A stretch of 64,000 nt of DNA from Hyphomicrobiales bacterium (GTDB taxonomy: Bacteria > Pseudomonadota > Alphaproteobacteria > Rhizobiales > Beijerinckiaceae). Position 1 is the stretch's first letter. Each line of letters opens with the position of its first letter. Positions 39,591 through 48,110 of the stretch are shown here, one piece after another. Where the stretch lies: assembly GCA_027483945.1 (NCBI GenBank), contig JAIXTM010000015.1, positions 1-64,000 of the forward strand, in the 5' to 3' direction. Position numbers and translations under genes: made by a program. The notes below the pieces were generated by a model that was not told where the DNA came from, searched no databases, and saw only the letters and a program-made list of their open reading frames with translations.

Positions 39591-41441
39591 TCAGATCCGC
39601 AGCAGCATGTCCATCATCTCCTTGGCGGCGGTGATGATCCGCGCATTGGCGGAATACGCCGTCTGGAGCTGGACGAGCTGGGCCATTTCCTGGTCGATGT
39701 TGACGCCGGATTCCTCGGCATAGCGCCCCTGCACGGTCGACAGGGCGACCTGCTGGCCCTCGTTGAGGCTGATGGCGGCTTCCGCCGCGGCGCCCTGCGT
39801 CTCGATGGTCCGGCGCGCGAAGGCCGACACCGTGCCGTTGAACTGCGCCATGCCTCCGACGCCGGTGGCGGGCGAGAAGGTCAGGATCGTGTTCGACAGC
39901 TTGTCGAGGAGCGCCGTCGGCCGCGTCGGGTCGCCCGAGGGCACGCCTGCGCCATAGACGACGAGCCGAGAGGGATCGGCGACGAGCGCCTGGTTCACCG
40001 CGATGCGCTGGGCGAAGCCGGTGAGCTGCGAGCCGCCGTTGAACGAGCCCGTATAGGGGGTCGAGGCCGCGGCGCCGTCGGTGAAGAAGGGCAGCTCCGT
40101 CGTGCCGCCGGCGAGGTTGGTCTGCGTCACCGCCGCGGACAGGCCGGTCACATTGGTCGTGTTGCCCGCCCCGTCGTCGACGATGCGCAAGGTCGTGCCG
40201 GCGGCGCTCACCGTATAGCCCGCGCCGAGCGCGGTCTGGATCTGCGTCACGACGCCGGCCATGCCGCCCGACATGTCGATGGGGAAGACCTGGTCGCCGG
40301 TCGCCGCCGTCGCGTCGCCGGGCAGCGAGGCGACGCCGTCGGCGCGCACGAAGGAAAAGCGCTGGGCGACGCCGGACGGGGTCAGCGTGGTGCTGAGGCT
40401 GATGACGTTGCCCGCCTGCAGGCCGGCAATGTCCACCTCGAAGCCCGTGGCGGCGCCGGCGGTCACGGCGGCGCCGGTGCGCTGCTGGTCCGACAGGGCG
40501 CGGGAGAGGCCCGCCGCCAGTTCGTCGAGCTGGCGCTGGGCCTGGACGAGCACCTGGTCGCGCTGTTCCACATAGGCCGCCAGCTCGCCGGAACGCAGCG
40601 CGCGGCTCGCCAGCATGTCGACGCTGCCGCCCGACCCGTCCAGCGCCCGGATCGTTCCCAGCGTCGATTGCGCGGGATCGGTGCTGTAGGCCGAGTTCGG
40701 GTTGATGTTCGGCGTCGGCGTGAATTGCAGCTGCGCCGCCTTGCGGCCGTCGAAGAGCTGCAGCCCGCCGGTCGTGAAGACGGAGACGGAGCCGTCGGCG
40801 GTCTCGCTGACGCGGACATCCATCAGGCCCGACAGGTCGTTGATGATGCGGTCGCGCTGGTCCAGGAGCGCGGGCGACGCCTCGCCGTCCGGATAGCCGA
40901 CGATCTCGCTGTTGACCCGCGTGAGCTGCGAGAGGAGGTCGTTGGCCCGGTCGACGCCGCTCGCGATCGCGTTTTCCGCGCCGCGCCGCAGGTCCTGCAC
41001 GCTGTCCGACAGGCGGTTGAGCTGGCCGGCGAGCGACGACGCGGCGGAGATCACCTCGCTGCGCGCCGAAAGCGGCGAGGCCTGCAGGGCCTGGAGCGAC
41101 TGGCGGAACGCGTTCACCTGGGTGTCGAGGGCGTTGACTCCGCCCGGCTGGCCGAAAAGCTGGTCGAGCGCCTTGGCGAAGTCCGCGCGGACGGTGGTGT
41201 AGCCGGCGCCCGATGTCTCGAGCCGCAGCTGCCGCTGGACCACCTGGTCCAGCACGCGCTGCACGTTGCCGGTGAGGACGCCGGCGCTGCGCCCGCCCGC
41301 GACGGACTCGACGGGGCTGATGATCCGGCGGCTGTAGCCGGCCGAGCCCGCATTGGCGACGTTGGTGGAGACGACCTCCATGCCGGCCTGCGTCATCCGC
41401 AGACCGCTCATGGCATTGTTCATGGCTGCCGCCAGACCCAT
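39591..41441 (-). CDS. flgK: Flagellar hook-associated protein FlgK
   Basis: FlgK (HAP1) is the first junction protein between hook and filament. The 616-aa protein has the rod/hook-family N-terminus ALNNAMSGL-like MNNAMSGLRMTQAGMEVVST with NVANAGSAGYSRR, QRQLRLETSGAGYTTVRADF (split), and the C-terminal helix MAQLVQLQTAYSANARIITA ending KEMMDMLLRI. GAGGG lies about 8 nt before the ATG. It is the middle gene of flgE-flgK-flgL, 42 bp after flgE. Confidence 0.96.
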   Translation of the reverse strand: MGLAAAMNNAMSGLRMTQAGMEVVSTNVANAGSAGYSRRIISPVESVAGGRSAGVLTGNVQRVLDQVVQRQLRLETSGAGYTTVRADFAKALDQLFGQPGGVNALDTQVNAFRQSLQALQASPLSARSEVISAASSLAGQLNRLSDSVQDLRRGAENAIASGVDRANDLLSQLTRVNSEIVGYPDGEASPALLDQRDRIINDLSGLMDVRVSETADGSVSVFTTGGLQLFDGRKAAQLQFTPTPNINPNSAYSTDPAQSTLGTIRALDGSGGSVDMLASRALRSGELAAYVEQRDQVLVQAQRQLDELAAGLSRALSDQQRTGAAVTAGAATGFEVDIAGLQAGNVISLSTTLTPSGVAQRFSFVRADGVASLPGDATAATGDQVFPIDMSGGMAGVVTQIQTALGAGYTVSAAGTTLRIVDDGAGNTTNVTGLSAAVTQTNLAGGTTELPFFTDGAAASTPYTGSFNGGSQLTGFAQRIAVNQALVADPSRLVVYGAGVPSGDPTRPTALLDKLSNTILTFSPATGVGGMAQFNGTVSAFARRTIETQGAAAEAAISLNEGQQVALSTVQGRYAEESGVNIDQEMAQLVQLQTAYSANARIITAAKEMMDMLLRI

Positions 41442-41483
41442 CGCTCAACCCTCGCCGGCCGATCGCCGCCTAATCGAAGCCCC

Positions 41484-42836
41484 TCACCTCACAATATTGA
41501 TCACGTCCTGCAGCATCTGCTGCGCTGTCGTGACCACCCGCGTATTCGCGCTATAGGCCTGTTGGGTTACGATCATCTTTGCAAATTCCTCGGCAATGTC
41601 CGTATTCGACCCCTCCAGCGTGCCGCCGAGGACCGAGGAACCGCCGATGCCGATGATCGGCGCGCCCGATTCCAGCGTCTGCGCGAAGGCGCCGCCGTCG
41701 AGGCGCTGCAGCGCGTTGGCGGCGTTGAACTGCGCGATGGAGATCTGCGCGAGCGTCGCCACCTGGCCGTTGGAATAGGTGCCGGTGATCTGGCCTTCGC
41801 CCGTCACCGAGATGCGCTCCAGCGTGCCGGCGGCGTAGCCGTCCTGGCTGATGCCCGAGCCGCGCACGGCACCGGAGGAATCGGCGAACTGGGTGAGGCC
41901 GTTATTGCCGACCTGGATGTCCACCGCGCCGATGGCGACGCCGTTGACCGTGAGCGCGCCGATCGGGAACGTGCCGCCGGCGGGGGTCGCCAGCTGGCCG
42001 GACGCGTTGAACGTCGCCTGGCCGATCCGCGTCCAGGCCGGGGCGGCACCCACGGCGTTGGCGTCGGACTGGTAATAGACCTGCCAGGTATTGGCCGCGG
42101 ACTTGGCCCAGCGCAGCTGCACCGTCGCCGGGGCGCCGACCGCGTTGTAGACGACGATCGAACCGCCGAAGAGCGAGGAATCGAGGAGATCCTGCACGTC
42201 GTTGGCCGCGACCGTGGCGCCCGGCGCCGTCGGGTCGGTGGCGAAATCGGCCGGATCGATGAATTCGCTGCCCGGAACCGCCGGATCGGCGTTGGGCGTC
42301 GAGGGATAGCTCGGCAGGTTCGCCGAATATTCGATGGCGGTCGTCTGCCGCGCCGGGACCTGCACGTCCGACAGGCGGATCGGCTGGTTGGAGCCGGTCA
42401 CCGCGCCCGAGACCGGGTCGAGCGTGTTGCCGCGCAGATAATAGCCGGCGCCGTTCACCAGGAACCCGTCCCGGTCGATGGTGAAGTCGCCGCGCCGGGT
42501 GAAGAGTTGCTGGTCGCTGAAGACCGGGTTGCCCGCCACGTAGTCGGTGCGCTCGGCGATGGCGAAGAAGCCCTCGCCGTTGAGCGCCATGTTGGTCGAG
42601 ACGCCCGTCGTGTTGAAGTCGCCCTGGATCGTGTTCGTGCCCCGCGAGAAGGCGGCGACCGAACCGGCCAGCGCCTGGCGCGGCGGCAGGTCCGGGATCA
42701 GGTCAACGAAGCTCGTGTCGATCCGCTTGAAGCCCGTGGTCTGCGAGTTGGCGATGTTGCCGGAGATGTTCTCCAGCGCATAGGACTGCGCCCGCAGCCC
42801 GGACACCGCCGTCAGCATCGCGCCGAACACACCCAT
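41484..42836 (-). CDS. flgE: Flagellar hook protein FlgE
   Basis: FlgE subunits form the universal-joint hook. The 450-aa protein begins MGVFGAMLTAVSGLRAQSYA and LENISGNIANSQTTGFKR, the hook-protein N-terminus. It has the NGEGFFAIAERTDYV motif, FTRRGDFTIDRDGFLVNGAG, and the C-terminal VTQQAYSANTRVVTTAQQML motif. GAGGAGG lies 6 nt upstream of the ATG. It is the first gene of flgE-flgK-flgL; upstream are 187 bp with a CTGTCC palindrome that may be regulatory. Confidence 0.96.
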   Translation of the reverse strand: MGVFGAMLTAVSGLRAQSYALENISGNIANSQTTGFKRIDTSFVDLIPDLPPRQALAGSVAAFSRGTNTIQGDFNTTGVSTNMALNGEGFFAIAERTDYVAGNPVFSDQQLFTRRGDFTIDRDGFLVNGAGYYLRGNTLDPVSGAVTGSNQPIRLSDVQVPARQTTAIEYSANLPSYPSTPNADPAVPGSEFIDPADFATDPTAPGATVAANDVQDLLDSSLFGGSIVVYNAVGAPATVQLRWAKSAANTWQVYYQSDANAVGAAPAWTRIGQATFNASGQLATPAGGTFPIGALTVNGVAIGAVDIQVGNNGLTQFADSSGAVRGSGISQDGYAAGTLERISVTGEGQITGTYSNGQVATLAQISIAQFNAANALQRLDGGAFAQTLESGAPIIGIGGSSVLGGTLEGSNTDIAEEFAKMIVTQQAYSANTRVVTTAQQMLQDVINIVR

Positions 42837-43023
42837 GACGTCCTCCTCAACAGCACGGCTCTCGATGGCCGCGCATCACTGAACTGTCCGTCGGTCTCGC
42901 AACGAACATGCCAGGGGAGGACGCGTTCAATAACAAGGACTTGGCGGGGGACTGTCCACTGGACAGCTCTGTCCGCGGCACGTTCCGCCGGGTCGATCCG
43001 GCAGAATCTGCCGATCCCGTTGT
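42837..43023. promoter_or_regulatory. flgE upstream region with CTGTCC palindrome
   Basis: This 187-bp stretch between flgE and the DUF697 gene contains CTGTCCACTGGACAG (42952-42966), an inverted repeat with arms CTGTCC/GGACAG, plus two more CTGTCC copies nearby (42884 and 42968 areas). It may be a regulator site for flgE. No standard promoter was assigned. Confidence 0.4.
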
Positions 43024-43992
43024 CTAGTCGGCGCCGGACTTCAGGAGATTGCCGGCGACATCCCCGACCGTCGGCGGCGGGACGGCGAGGAAGGGCAGCG
43101 GCCGGCAGACCGCCATCGCGGCAAGGCCGATCCGCGCGGTGAGCAGGCCGTTGAGAACGCCCTCCCCGGCCTTCGCGGAGAGCCGCGCGGCGAGCCCGTG
43201 GCCCATGGCCTGGCCGATCAGGCTGTCGCCCGCCGCCATGCCCCCCGTGACGAGAAGCTGCGCCGCCACCGAGCGCGCCAGCCGCGCGAAGCCGAGTGTG
43301 CCCGGCCGGCCGCCATAGATGGCGGAGATCATCCGGACCAGCCGCGCCGCGGCATAGAGCGTGAACGCGACGTCGATCAGCGCCCTCGGGCTCACGGCGG
43401 TGACGAGCGCGACCTGTCGCGCCGCGTTCGCCACCGCCTGCTGGGCGCGGGCGTCGAGCGGCACGAGCAGCGCCCGTTCCGCCATGGCGAGCCTGTCCTG
43501 CGCATCGATGATCGTGTCCGCCTCCGCCGCAAGAGCGGCGCGCGCCGACGCCGTCTCGGGCCGGGCGCCGTAGAGGCCGATGAGGTCGGCGACGACAGCC
43601 CGCGCGGCCGGAGCGTCCCGCTCCGCCACGGCGGCGAGGGCCCGCTTGTGCAGGGCCGCGATCCGCCGCTCGCGCATCAGCGCCAGCAATTCGCGGGCGA
43701 GGATCGCGACGAAGGCGACGAGGGCGAGGCCCGCAAGAACGATCGCGGCAATGCCAGCCGCCGGATAGGTCTCGAGCAGCGACGAGACGAGGCGCTCCAC
43801 CCAGAACCCGAAGGCGATGGTGACGAGGCCGCCGATGGCGCCGACGAAAAGCGTGCCCCAGCCGCGGCGGCGCGGCGACGGCGGCGCGGCGGCGACGGGA
43901 GCGGAGAAGGCGTCGGGATCGGCCTCGATCGTCACCTGGTGCGCGGCCTCGCGGGCCGCGTCGAGGCGGAAGGCCTTGGGCTTCATCGTCAT
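43024..43992 (-). CDS. DUF697/TIGR01620 membrane protein (YcjF-like)
   Basis: A 322-aa inner-membrane protein with two adjacent membrane helices (about 45-65 and 79-102) and a C-terminal DUF697 domain (ARQVALVTAVSPRALIDVAF and GGMAAGDSLIGQAMGHGLAARL). It is homologous in layout to E. coli YcjF, the partner of YcjX; function is not established. The start at 43992 has GAGGAGG 8 nt upstream. It lies 13 bp after the ycjX-like gene, and the pair is conserved across proteobacteria. Confidence 0.88.
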   Translation of the reverse strand: MTMKPKAFRLDAAREAAHQVTIEADPDAFSAPVAAAPPSPRRRGWGTLFVGAIGGLVTIAFGFWVERLVSSLLETYPAAGIAAIVLAGLALVAFVAILARELLALMRERRIAALHKRALAAVAERDAPAARAVVADLIGLYGARPETASARAALAAEADTIIDAQDRLAMAERALLVPLDARAQQAVANAARQVALVTAVSPRALIDVAFTLYAAARLVRMISAIYGGRPGTLGFARLARSVAAQLLVTGGMAAGDSLIGQAMGHGLAARLSAKAGEGVLNGLLTARIGLAAMAVCRPLPFLAVPPPTVGDVAGNLLKSGAD

Positions 43993-44005
43993 CGGGCCGG
44001 CCTCC

Positions 44006-45514
44006 TCACGCCAGATAGTCGCCGAGCAGGAAGTCCAGCGCGCGATCCAGCCGGATATGCGGCAGCGGCTGGAGCCGGCCTGCCGCATCCGTCGTCGCCG
44101 GGGGCGGGCGCAGGCGCGGGAAGCGCAGCGAGCCCGGCGCGAGCGCGCCGGAGAAGATGGCCTCCGGCGTCTCGGGAAGCTCGCCCGACCACAGCGCCGC
44201 CTCCTCGTCGCCGTCGAAGGTCTCGTCGCCGACGCGCTCGCCGGCCACGGGCGTGCCGACCACGGTCGCCCAGTCCTTGCGGCCTTCGCGCACGGTCGCC
44301 TCCCGCGTCGCACGCACCGCCGCGAGCGCCACCGTCGCGACCTTCCCGCCGGAGCCGGCGGCCCGCTTCATGGCGCGCGCCACGAGATGGGAGAGGATCG
44401 CCTCCAGCCGATCGTGCTGGGAATGGTGGAGATGGTCGGCCTTGGTCGCCGCGAACAGAACCCGGTCCGCCCGCGGCGTGAAGAGCGCCGTCGCCAGGTT
44501 GTTGCGCCCGGTGCGGAAGGCGGCCAGGACCTCGTCGAGCGCCCGCTCCAGGTCGGCGACCGCGGCCGGCCCGCCATCGAGGGCGGACAGCACGTCCACC
44601 AGCACGATCTGCCGGTCGAGCCGGGCGAAATGGTCCATGAAGAACGGCTCGGCAACGATCGACCGGTAGGCGTCGTAGCGCCGCTCCATGATCGCCGCCG
44701 CGCTGCCGGGCCTGAAGGGAGGCCGGTCCGGCGGAAGCGGCAGCGGCGCGAAGGTCAAAGCCGGCGAGCCTTCCAGGTCCCCGGGCATCAGGAAGCGCCC
44801 CGGCGGCACCGTGGCCGTCCGCTCCGGATCGTCACGCAGGGCACGCAGATACGCGCGGAACGAGGCTGCCGCCGCGGCAAGGGCCTCGTCCTGCGCCGGC
44901 TGGTCGGGATCGAGCGCGGCGAGTTCGCCCCGCAGCGTCTCCACGAGTTGCCGGCGCCGGTCCGGCGCGCCGAGGCCGAGCGTGGCGCGGCTCCACTGCG
45001 CATAGGTCTGGTTGAGGAGCGCGAGGTCCAGCAGCCACTCCCCGGGATAGTCTACGATGTCGACAAGGAGCTGCGCCGGCCCCTTGCGCCATCCGGAAGC
45101 GCGCTCGTAATCGATGGCGAGGCGCAACTCCGCGATCCGCTGCGTGGAAGGAGGCCAGGCCCGTTCCGGCCCGGTCATGCCGGCGAGGTTCGCCTCATAG
45201 GGGAACCGGGGCACGTCCGCGTCCGGCTGCTCCATGAGCCTGGCTTTCGCGATACGCCCCTGCGCCGCCGCCGCCAGCACTGGCAGCCGCCCGCCGTCGA
45301 GCAACTGGTGCACGAAAGCGGTCGTGAAGACGGTCTTGCCCGAGCGCGAGAGGCCGGTCACGCCGAGCCGGACGCGGGGGCGGACGAGGTCCTGTCCGGC
45401 TTCGAAGGCCGAGCGCGCGGCGAAGGCCGCCAGCCGGAACGGTCGGAGTGAGGCCAAGGCTGCGAAAGGCTCCTGTGGTGACGCGGCCGGGCGCCGCCTG
45501 CCCCATATGGGCAC
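44006..45514 (-). CDS. ycjX: YcjX-family P-loop ATPase/GTPase
   Basis: A 502-aa member of the YcjX/DUF463 family. The P-loop is GLSRSGKT at residues 54-61 in RLGVTGLSRSGKTVFTTAF. Other conserved stretches are LVDIVDYPGEWLLDL (possible Walker B/switch region), ATKADHLHHSQHDRLEAIL (NKxD-like specificity motif) and DRALDFLLGDYLA at the end. E. coli YcjX is induced by heat shock and phage-shock conditions, but its biochemical role is unknown. The start is GTG with no evident ribosome-binding site. It lies 27 bp downstream of arfB and is followed by its usual partner, the DUF697 gene. Confidence 0.9.
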   Translation of the reverse strand: MPIWGRRRPAASPQEPFAALASLRPFRLAAFAARSAFEAGQDLVRPRVRLGVTGLSRSGKTVFTTAFVHQLLDGGRLPVLAAAAQGRIAKARLMEQPDADVPRFPYEANLAGMTGPERAWPPSTQRIAELRLAIDYERASGWRKGPAQLLVDIVDYPGEWLLDLALLNQTYAQWSRATLGLGAPDRRRQLVETLRGELAALDPDQPAQDEALAAAAASFRAYLRALRDDPERTATVPPGRFLMPGDLEGSPALTFAPLPLPPDRPPFRPGSAAAIMERRYDAYRSIVAEPFFMDHFARLDRQIVLVDVLSALDGGPAAVADLERALDEVLAAFRTGRNNLATALFTPRADRVLFAATKADHLHHSQHDRLEAILSHLVARAMKRAAGSGGKVATVALAAVRATREATVREGRKDWATVVGTPVAGERVGDETFDGDEEAALWSGELPETPEAIFSGALAPGSLRFPRLRPPPATTDAAGRLQPLPHIRLDRALDFLLGDYLA

Positions 45515-45541
45515 GGTTGCGGGAAAACCGAAGCCCTTCCG

Positions 45542-45967
45542 TCAGTCGCCGCCCCGGTCCGAACGCAGGCGCTTGACGCCCGAGCGCCGCGTCTTCGCGT
45601 CCAGCCGGCGCTGCTTCGACGCGAGCGTCGGCTTGGTCCTGATGCGCTTGACCGGCCGGATGCGTGCCTTGGCGATCATCGCGGCGAGCCGCGCCAGAGC
45701 GTCGGCGCGGTTGCGTTCCTGCGACCGGAATTGCTGGGCGATGATGAGCACCGTGCCGTCCTGCGCCAGGCGCTGTCCGGCAAGCTCGGCGAAGCGCACC
45801 TTGGCGTCGGAGGTCAGCGCCCGGCTGCGCACGAAATCGAAGCGCAGCTGCACCGCGGTCTCCACCTTGTTGACGTTCTGCCCGCCGGGGCCCGAGGCGC
45901 GCACGAAGCGCTCCTCGATGTCTCCGGTGTCGATGACGATGCCGGGTGCGATTTCCAGATCGGGCAT
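45542..45967 (-). CDS. arfB: Alternative ribosome-rescue factor ArfB (YaeJ)
   Basis: ArfB is a codon-independent peptidyl-tRNA hydrolase that frees ribosomes stalled on truncated mRNA. The 141-aa protein has the catalytic GGQ at residues 28-30 in RASGPGGQNVNKVET and the family's long basic C-terminal tail (KRIRTKPTLASKQRRLDAK and onward) that enters the empty mRNA channel. There is no codon-recognition domain, which separates it from RF1/RF2. It is divergent from metZ, sharing a 112-bp AT-rich promoter region. Confidence 0.95.
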   Translation of the reverse strand: MPDLEIAPGIVIDTGDIEERFVRASGPGGQNVNKVETAVQLRFDFVRSRALTSDAKVRFAELAGQRLAQDGTVLIIAQQFRSQERNRADALARLAAMIAKARIRPVKRIRTKPTLASKQRRLDAKTRRSGVKRLRSDRGGD

Positions 45968-46079
45968 GGTTCAGGCCTTGACGGCTGCGACGCGGATGTC
46001 GTCTTTTTTGCAGGAAGTATGTTCTTTTTATAGAACGTCATGATATAAGCCGGGCCGAACAAGGGAAAGATCATCTCCG
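45968..46079. promoter_or_regulatory. arfB-metZ divergent promoter region
   Basis: A 112-bp AT-rich island in GC-rich surroundings. On the plus strand TTGCAG (46008-46013) and TATAGA (46029-46034) could be a metZ promoter with a short 15-nt spacer. GTTCT-N6-AGAAC (46021-46036) is a perfect inverted repeat overlapping the putative -10. No SAM-II riboswitch consensus was seen. Confidence 0.4.
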
Positions 46080-47279
46080 ATGACGCACGACGCCGACGGC
46101 CTCGCCTTCACCCATCACCAGGACACCCGCCTCATCCACGAAGGATCGCTGCGCTCGCAGTTCGGCGAGACGTCCGAGGCGCTCTTCCTGACGCAGGGCC
46201 ACGTCTATGCCAGCGCCGAGGAAGCCGAGGCGCGGTTCACCGGCGAATCGCCCGGCTACCAGTATGCGCGCTTCTCCAATCCGACCGTCGACATGTTCGA
46301 GCGGCGCGTAGCCGCTTTCGAGGGTGCCGAGAGCGCGCGCGCCACGGCGACGGGCATGGCGGCCGTCACCGCCGCCCTTGTCGGCCAGCTGAAGGCCGGC
46401 GACCACGTCGTCTCGGCCCGCGCCCTGTTCGGTTCCTGTCGGTACGTCATCGAGGAATTCCTGCCGCGCTTCGGCGTCGCGACGACCCTGGTCGACGGGC
46501 CCGACCTCGGCGCCTGGAAGGCGGCCGTGCGGCCGGAGACGAAGACCTTCTTCCTGGAGAGCCCGGCGAACCCCACGCTCGAGCTTGTGGACATCGCGGG
46601 CGTCGCGCAGATCGCCAAGGCCGCGGGCGCGACGCTCGTCGTCGACAACGTCTTTGCCAGCCCGCTCTGGCAACGGCCGCTGCAGCTCGGTGCGGACTGT
46701 GTCGTCTATTCCGCCACCAAGCATATCGACGGCCAGGGCCGGTGCCTTGGCGGGGTCGTCCTGGCCAGCGAAGCCTTCATCCAGACCCATGTGCAGACCT
46801 ATCTGCGCCAGACCGGCCCGGCCATGTCGCCGTTCAATGCCTGGGTGCTGCTGAAGAGCCTGGAGACTCTCCCGCTGCGGGTCGCCCGTCAGACCCAGAC
46901 GGCCGAGACCATCGCCGACGCGCTGCAGGGCCATGCCAAGCTGGTCAAGCTCGTCTATCCCAAGGGCCGACACCATCCGCAGGCGGCGCTCGCCGCGCGC
47001 CAGATGAGCGGCGGCTCGTCGCTGATCGCGCTGGAGGTGAAGGACGGCAAGGCGGCGGCATTCCGCTTCCTCAACGCCCTGCGGATCGTGAAGATCTCCA
47101 ACAACCTCGGTGACGCGAAGAGCCTCGTGACCCACCCGGCGACGACCACGCACCAGCGCTTCACGCCCGAGCAGCGGGCGGAGATGGGCGTCGGCGAGGG
47201 GCTGGTGCGCCTGTCCGTGGGTCTCGAGCACCCCGACGACCTGATCGCGGACCTGAATGCCGCTCTGGACGCGGTGTGA
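46080..47279 (+). CDS. metZ: O-succinylhomoserine sulfhydrylase MetZ
   Basis: MetZ is a PLP enzyme that makes homocysteine directly from O-succinylhomoserine and sulfide in methionine synthesis. The 399-aa Cys/Met-metabolism transferase binds PLP through Lys214 in YSATKHIDGQGR. Other motifs are YQYARFSNPT, ARALFGSCRYVIEEFLPRFG, SPANPTLELVDI and SNNLGDAKSLVTHPATTTH. HIDGQGR after the lysine is characteristic of the MetZ branch rather than cystathionine gamma-synthase. It converges, with a 3-bp gap, on an operon for sulfate uptake and sulfane sulfur, so sulfur supply and use face each other. Confidence 0.94.
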   Translation: MTHDADGLAFTHHQDTRLIHEGSLRSQFGETSEALFLTQGHVYASAEEAEARFTGESPGYQYARFSNPTVDMFERRVAAFEGAESARATATGMAAVTAALVGQLKAGDHVVSARALFGSCRYVIEEFLPRFGVATTLVDGPDLGAWKAAVRPETKTFFLESPANPTLELVDIAGVAQIAKAAGATLVVDNVFASPLWQRPLQLGADCVVYSATKHIDGQGRCLGGVVLASEAFIQTHVQTYLRQTGPAMSPFNAWVLLKSLETLPLRVARQTQTAETIADALQGHAKLVKLVYPKGRHHPQAALAARQMSGGSSLIALEVKDGKAAAFRFLNALRIVKISNNLGDAKSLVTHPATTTHQRFTPEQRAEMGVGEGLVRLSVGLEHPDDLIADLNAALDAV

Positions 47280-47282
47280 GCC

Positions 47283-48110
47283 TCAGCCGGTCTCGACCGG
47301 CCGTTCCGGGTCGGCGGTCCATTCGGACATCGATCCGTCATAGAGCGTCACGTCCGGCCGGCCGAGGATCTCCGAGAGGATGAACCAGTTGGCCGAGGCG
47401 AGGTGCCCGGTATTGCAATAGCTGACCACCGGCTCGTCGCCGACCTCGGCGAAGAGCGCCCGCAGTTCCGCCGCCGGCTTCGGGAGCCCGGTTGCCGTGT
47501 CGAAGGCCTGGCTGTGGTCCACGTGGACCGCCCCGGGCAGACGCCCGGCGCGCTGGGCCTGCGAACTTTTCTCACGCCCTTCGAAGAAGGCCAGCGAGCG
47601 CCCGTCCACCAGGACGGCGTCGCCTGTATCCACGGCCCGCGCGACATCGTCAGCCGTTGCGCGCAGGCTCCCGTCGATGCGCACGGGATAGGTGCTGGCC
47701 GGACGAGGCGTGGGCATTCCTGTCTCGACCGGCCCGCCGCTCACCGCCCAGGCGCGGAGTCCCCCCGACAGGATCGACAGCCGCCGGTGCCCCGCGACGC
47801 GCAGCGTCCAGAACACCCGCGCGGCGCCGCTGAAATCGTTCACCGCCTCGCCCGCCGACACGATGACGACATGGTCCTGCGGCCGGAGGCCCAGGCGCGC
47901 GAACATGGCGGCAAGCGCGTCCTCATCGGGCAGCATGCCGGCTCCGGCCTTCGCCACGCGCCAGCCATCGGCGGCATAGGGCGAGGAGACCGCGCCGGGG
48001 ATGTGCCCGGCGGCGAAGGCGGCCGCCTCCCTGATATCCAGGACGACGAGGTCGGCGAGCTGCGCCTTCAGGGCGCCGGGCTCGATCAGGGGCGGGACGG
48101 GGGCGCTCAT
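47283..48110 (-). CDS. Tandem-rhodanese sulfurtransferase
   Basis: A 275-aa protein with two rhodanese domains. The N-terminal domain (about 10-130, LVVLDIREAAAFAAGHIPGA) lacks an active cysteine. The C-terminal domain (about 150-272) carries the persulfide cysteine Cys232 in SYCNTGHLAS. This loop differs from CGTGVTA of mercaptopyruvate sulfurtransferase and CRKGVTA of thiosulfate sulfurtransferase, so the donor is unclear. The start overlaps the OsmC-family stop by 4 bp. As the last gene of a sulfate-uptake operon it probably handles sulfane sulfur. Confidence 0.9.
   Translation of the reverse strand: MSAPVPPLIEPGALKAQLADLVVLDIREAAAFAAGHIPGAVSSPYAADGWRVAKAGAGMLPDEDALAAMFARLGLRPQDHVVIVSAGEAVNDFSGAARVFWTLRVAGHRRLSILSGGLRAWAVSGGPVETGMPTPRPASTYPVRIDGSLRATADDVARAVDTGDAVLVDGRSLAFFEGREKSSQAQRAGRLPGAVHVDHSQAFDTATGLPKPAAELRALFAEVGDEPVVSYCNTGHLASANWFILSEILGRPDVTLYDGSMSEWTADPERPVETG

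Noticed and set aside
45968-46079. Possible SAM-II riboswitch before metZ
   Set aside because: Alphaproteobacterial met genes often have one, but the conserved GGUGAUUUG and pseudoknot segments are not present here.
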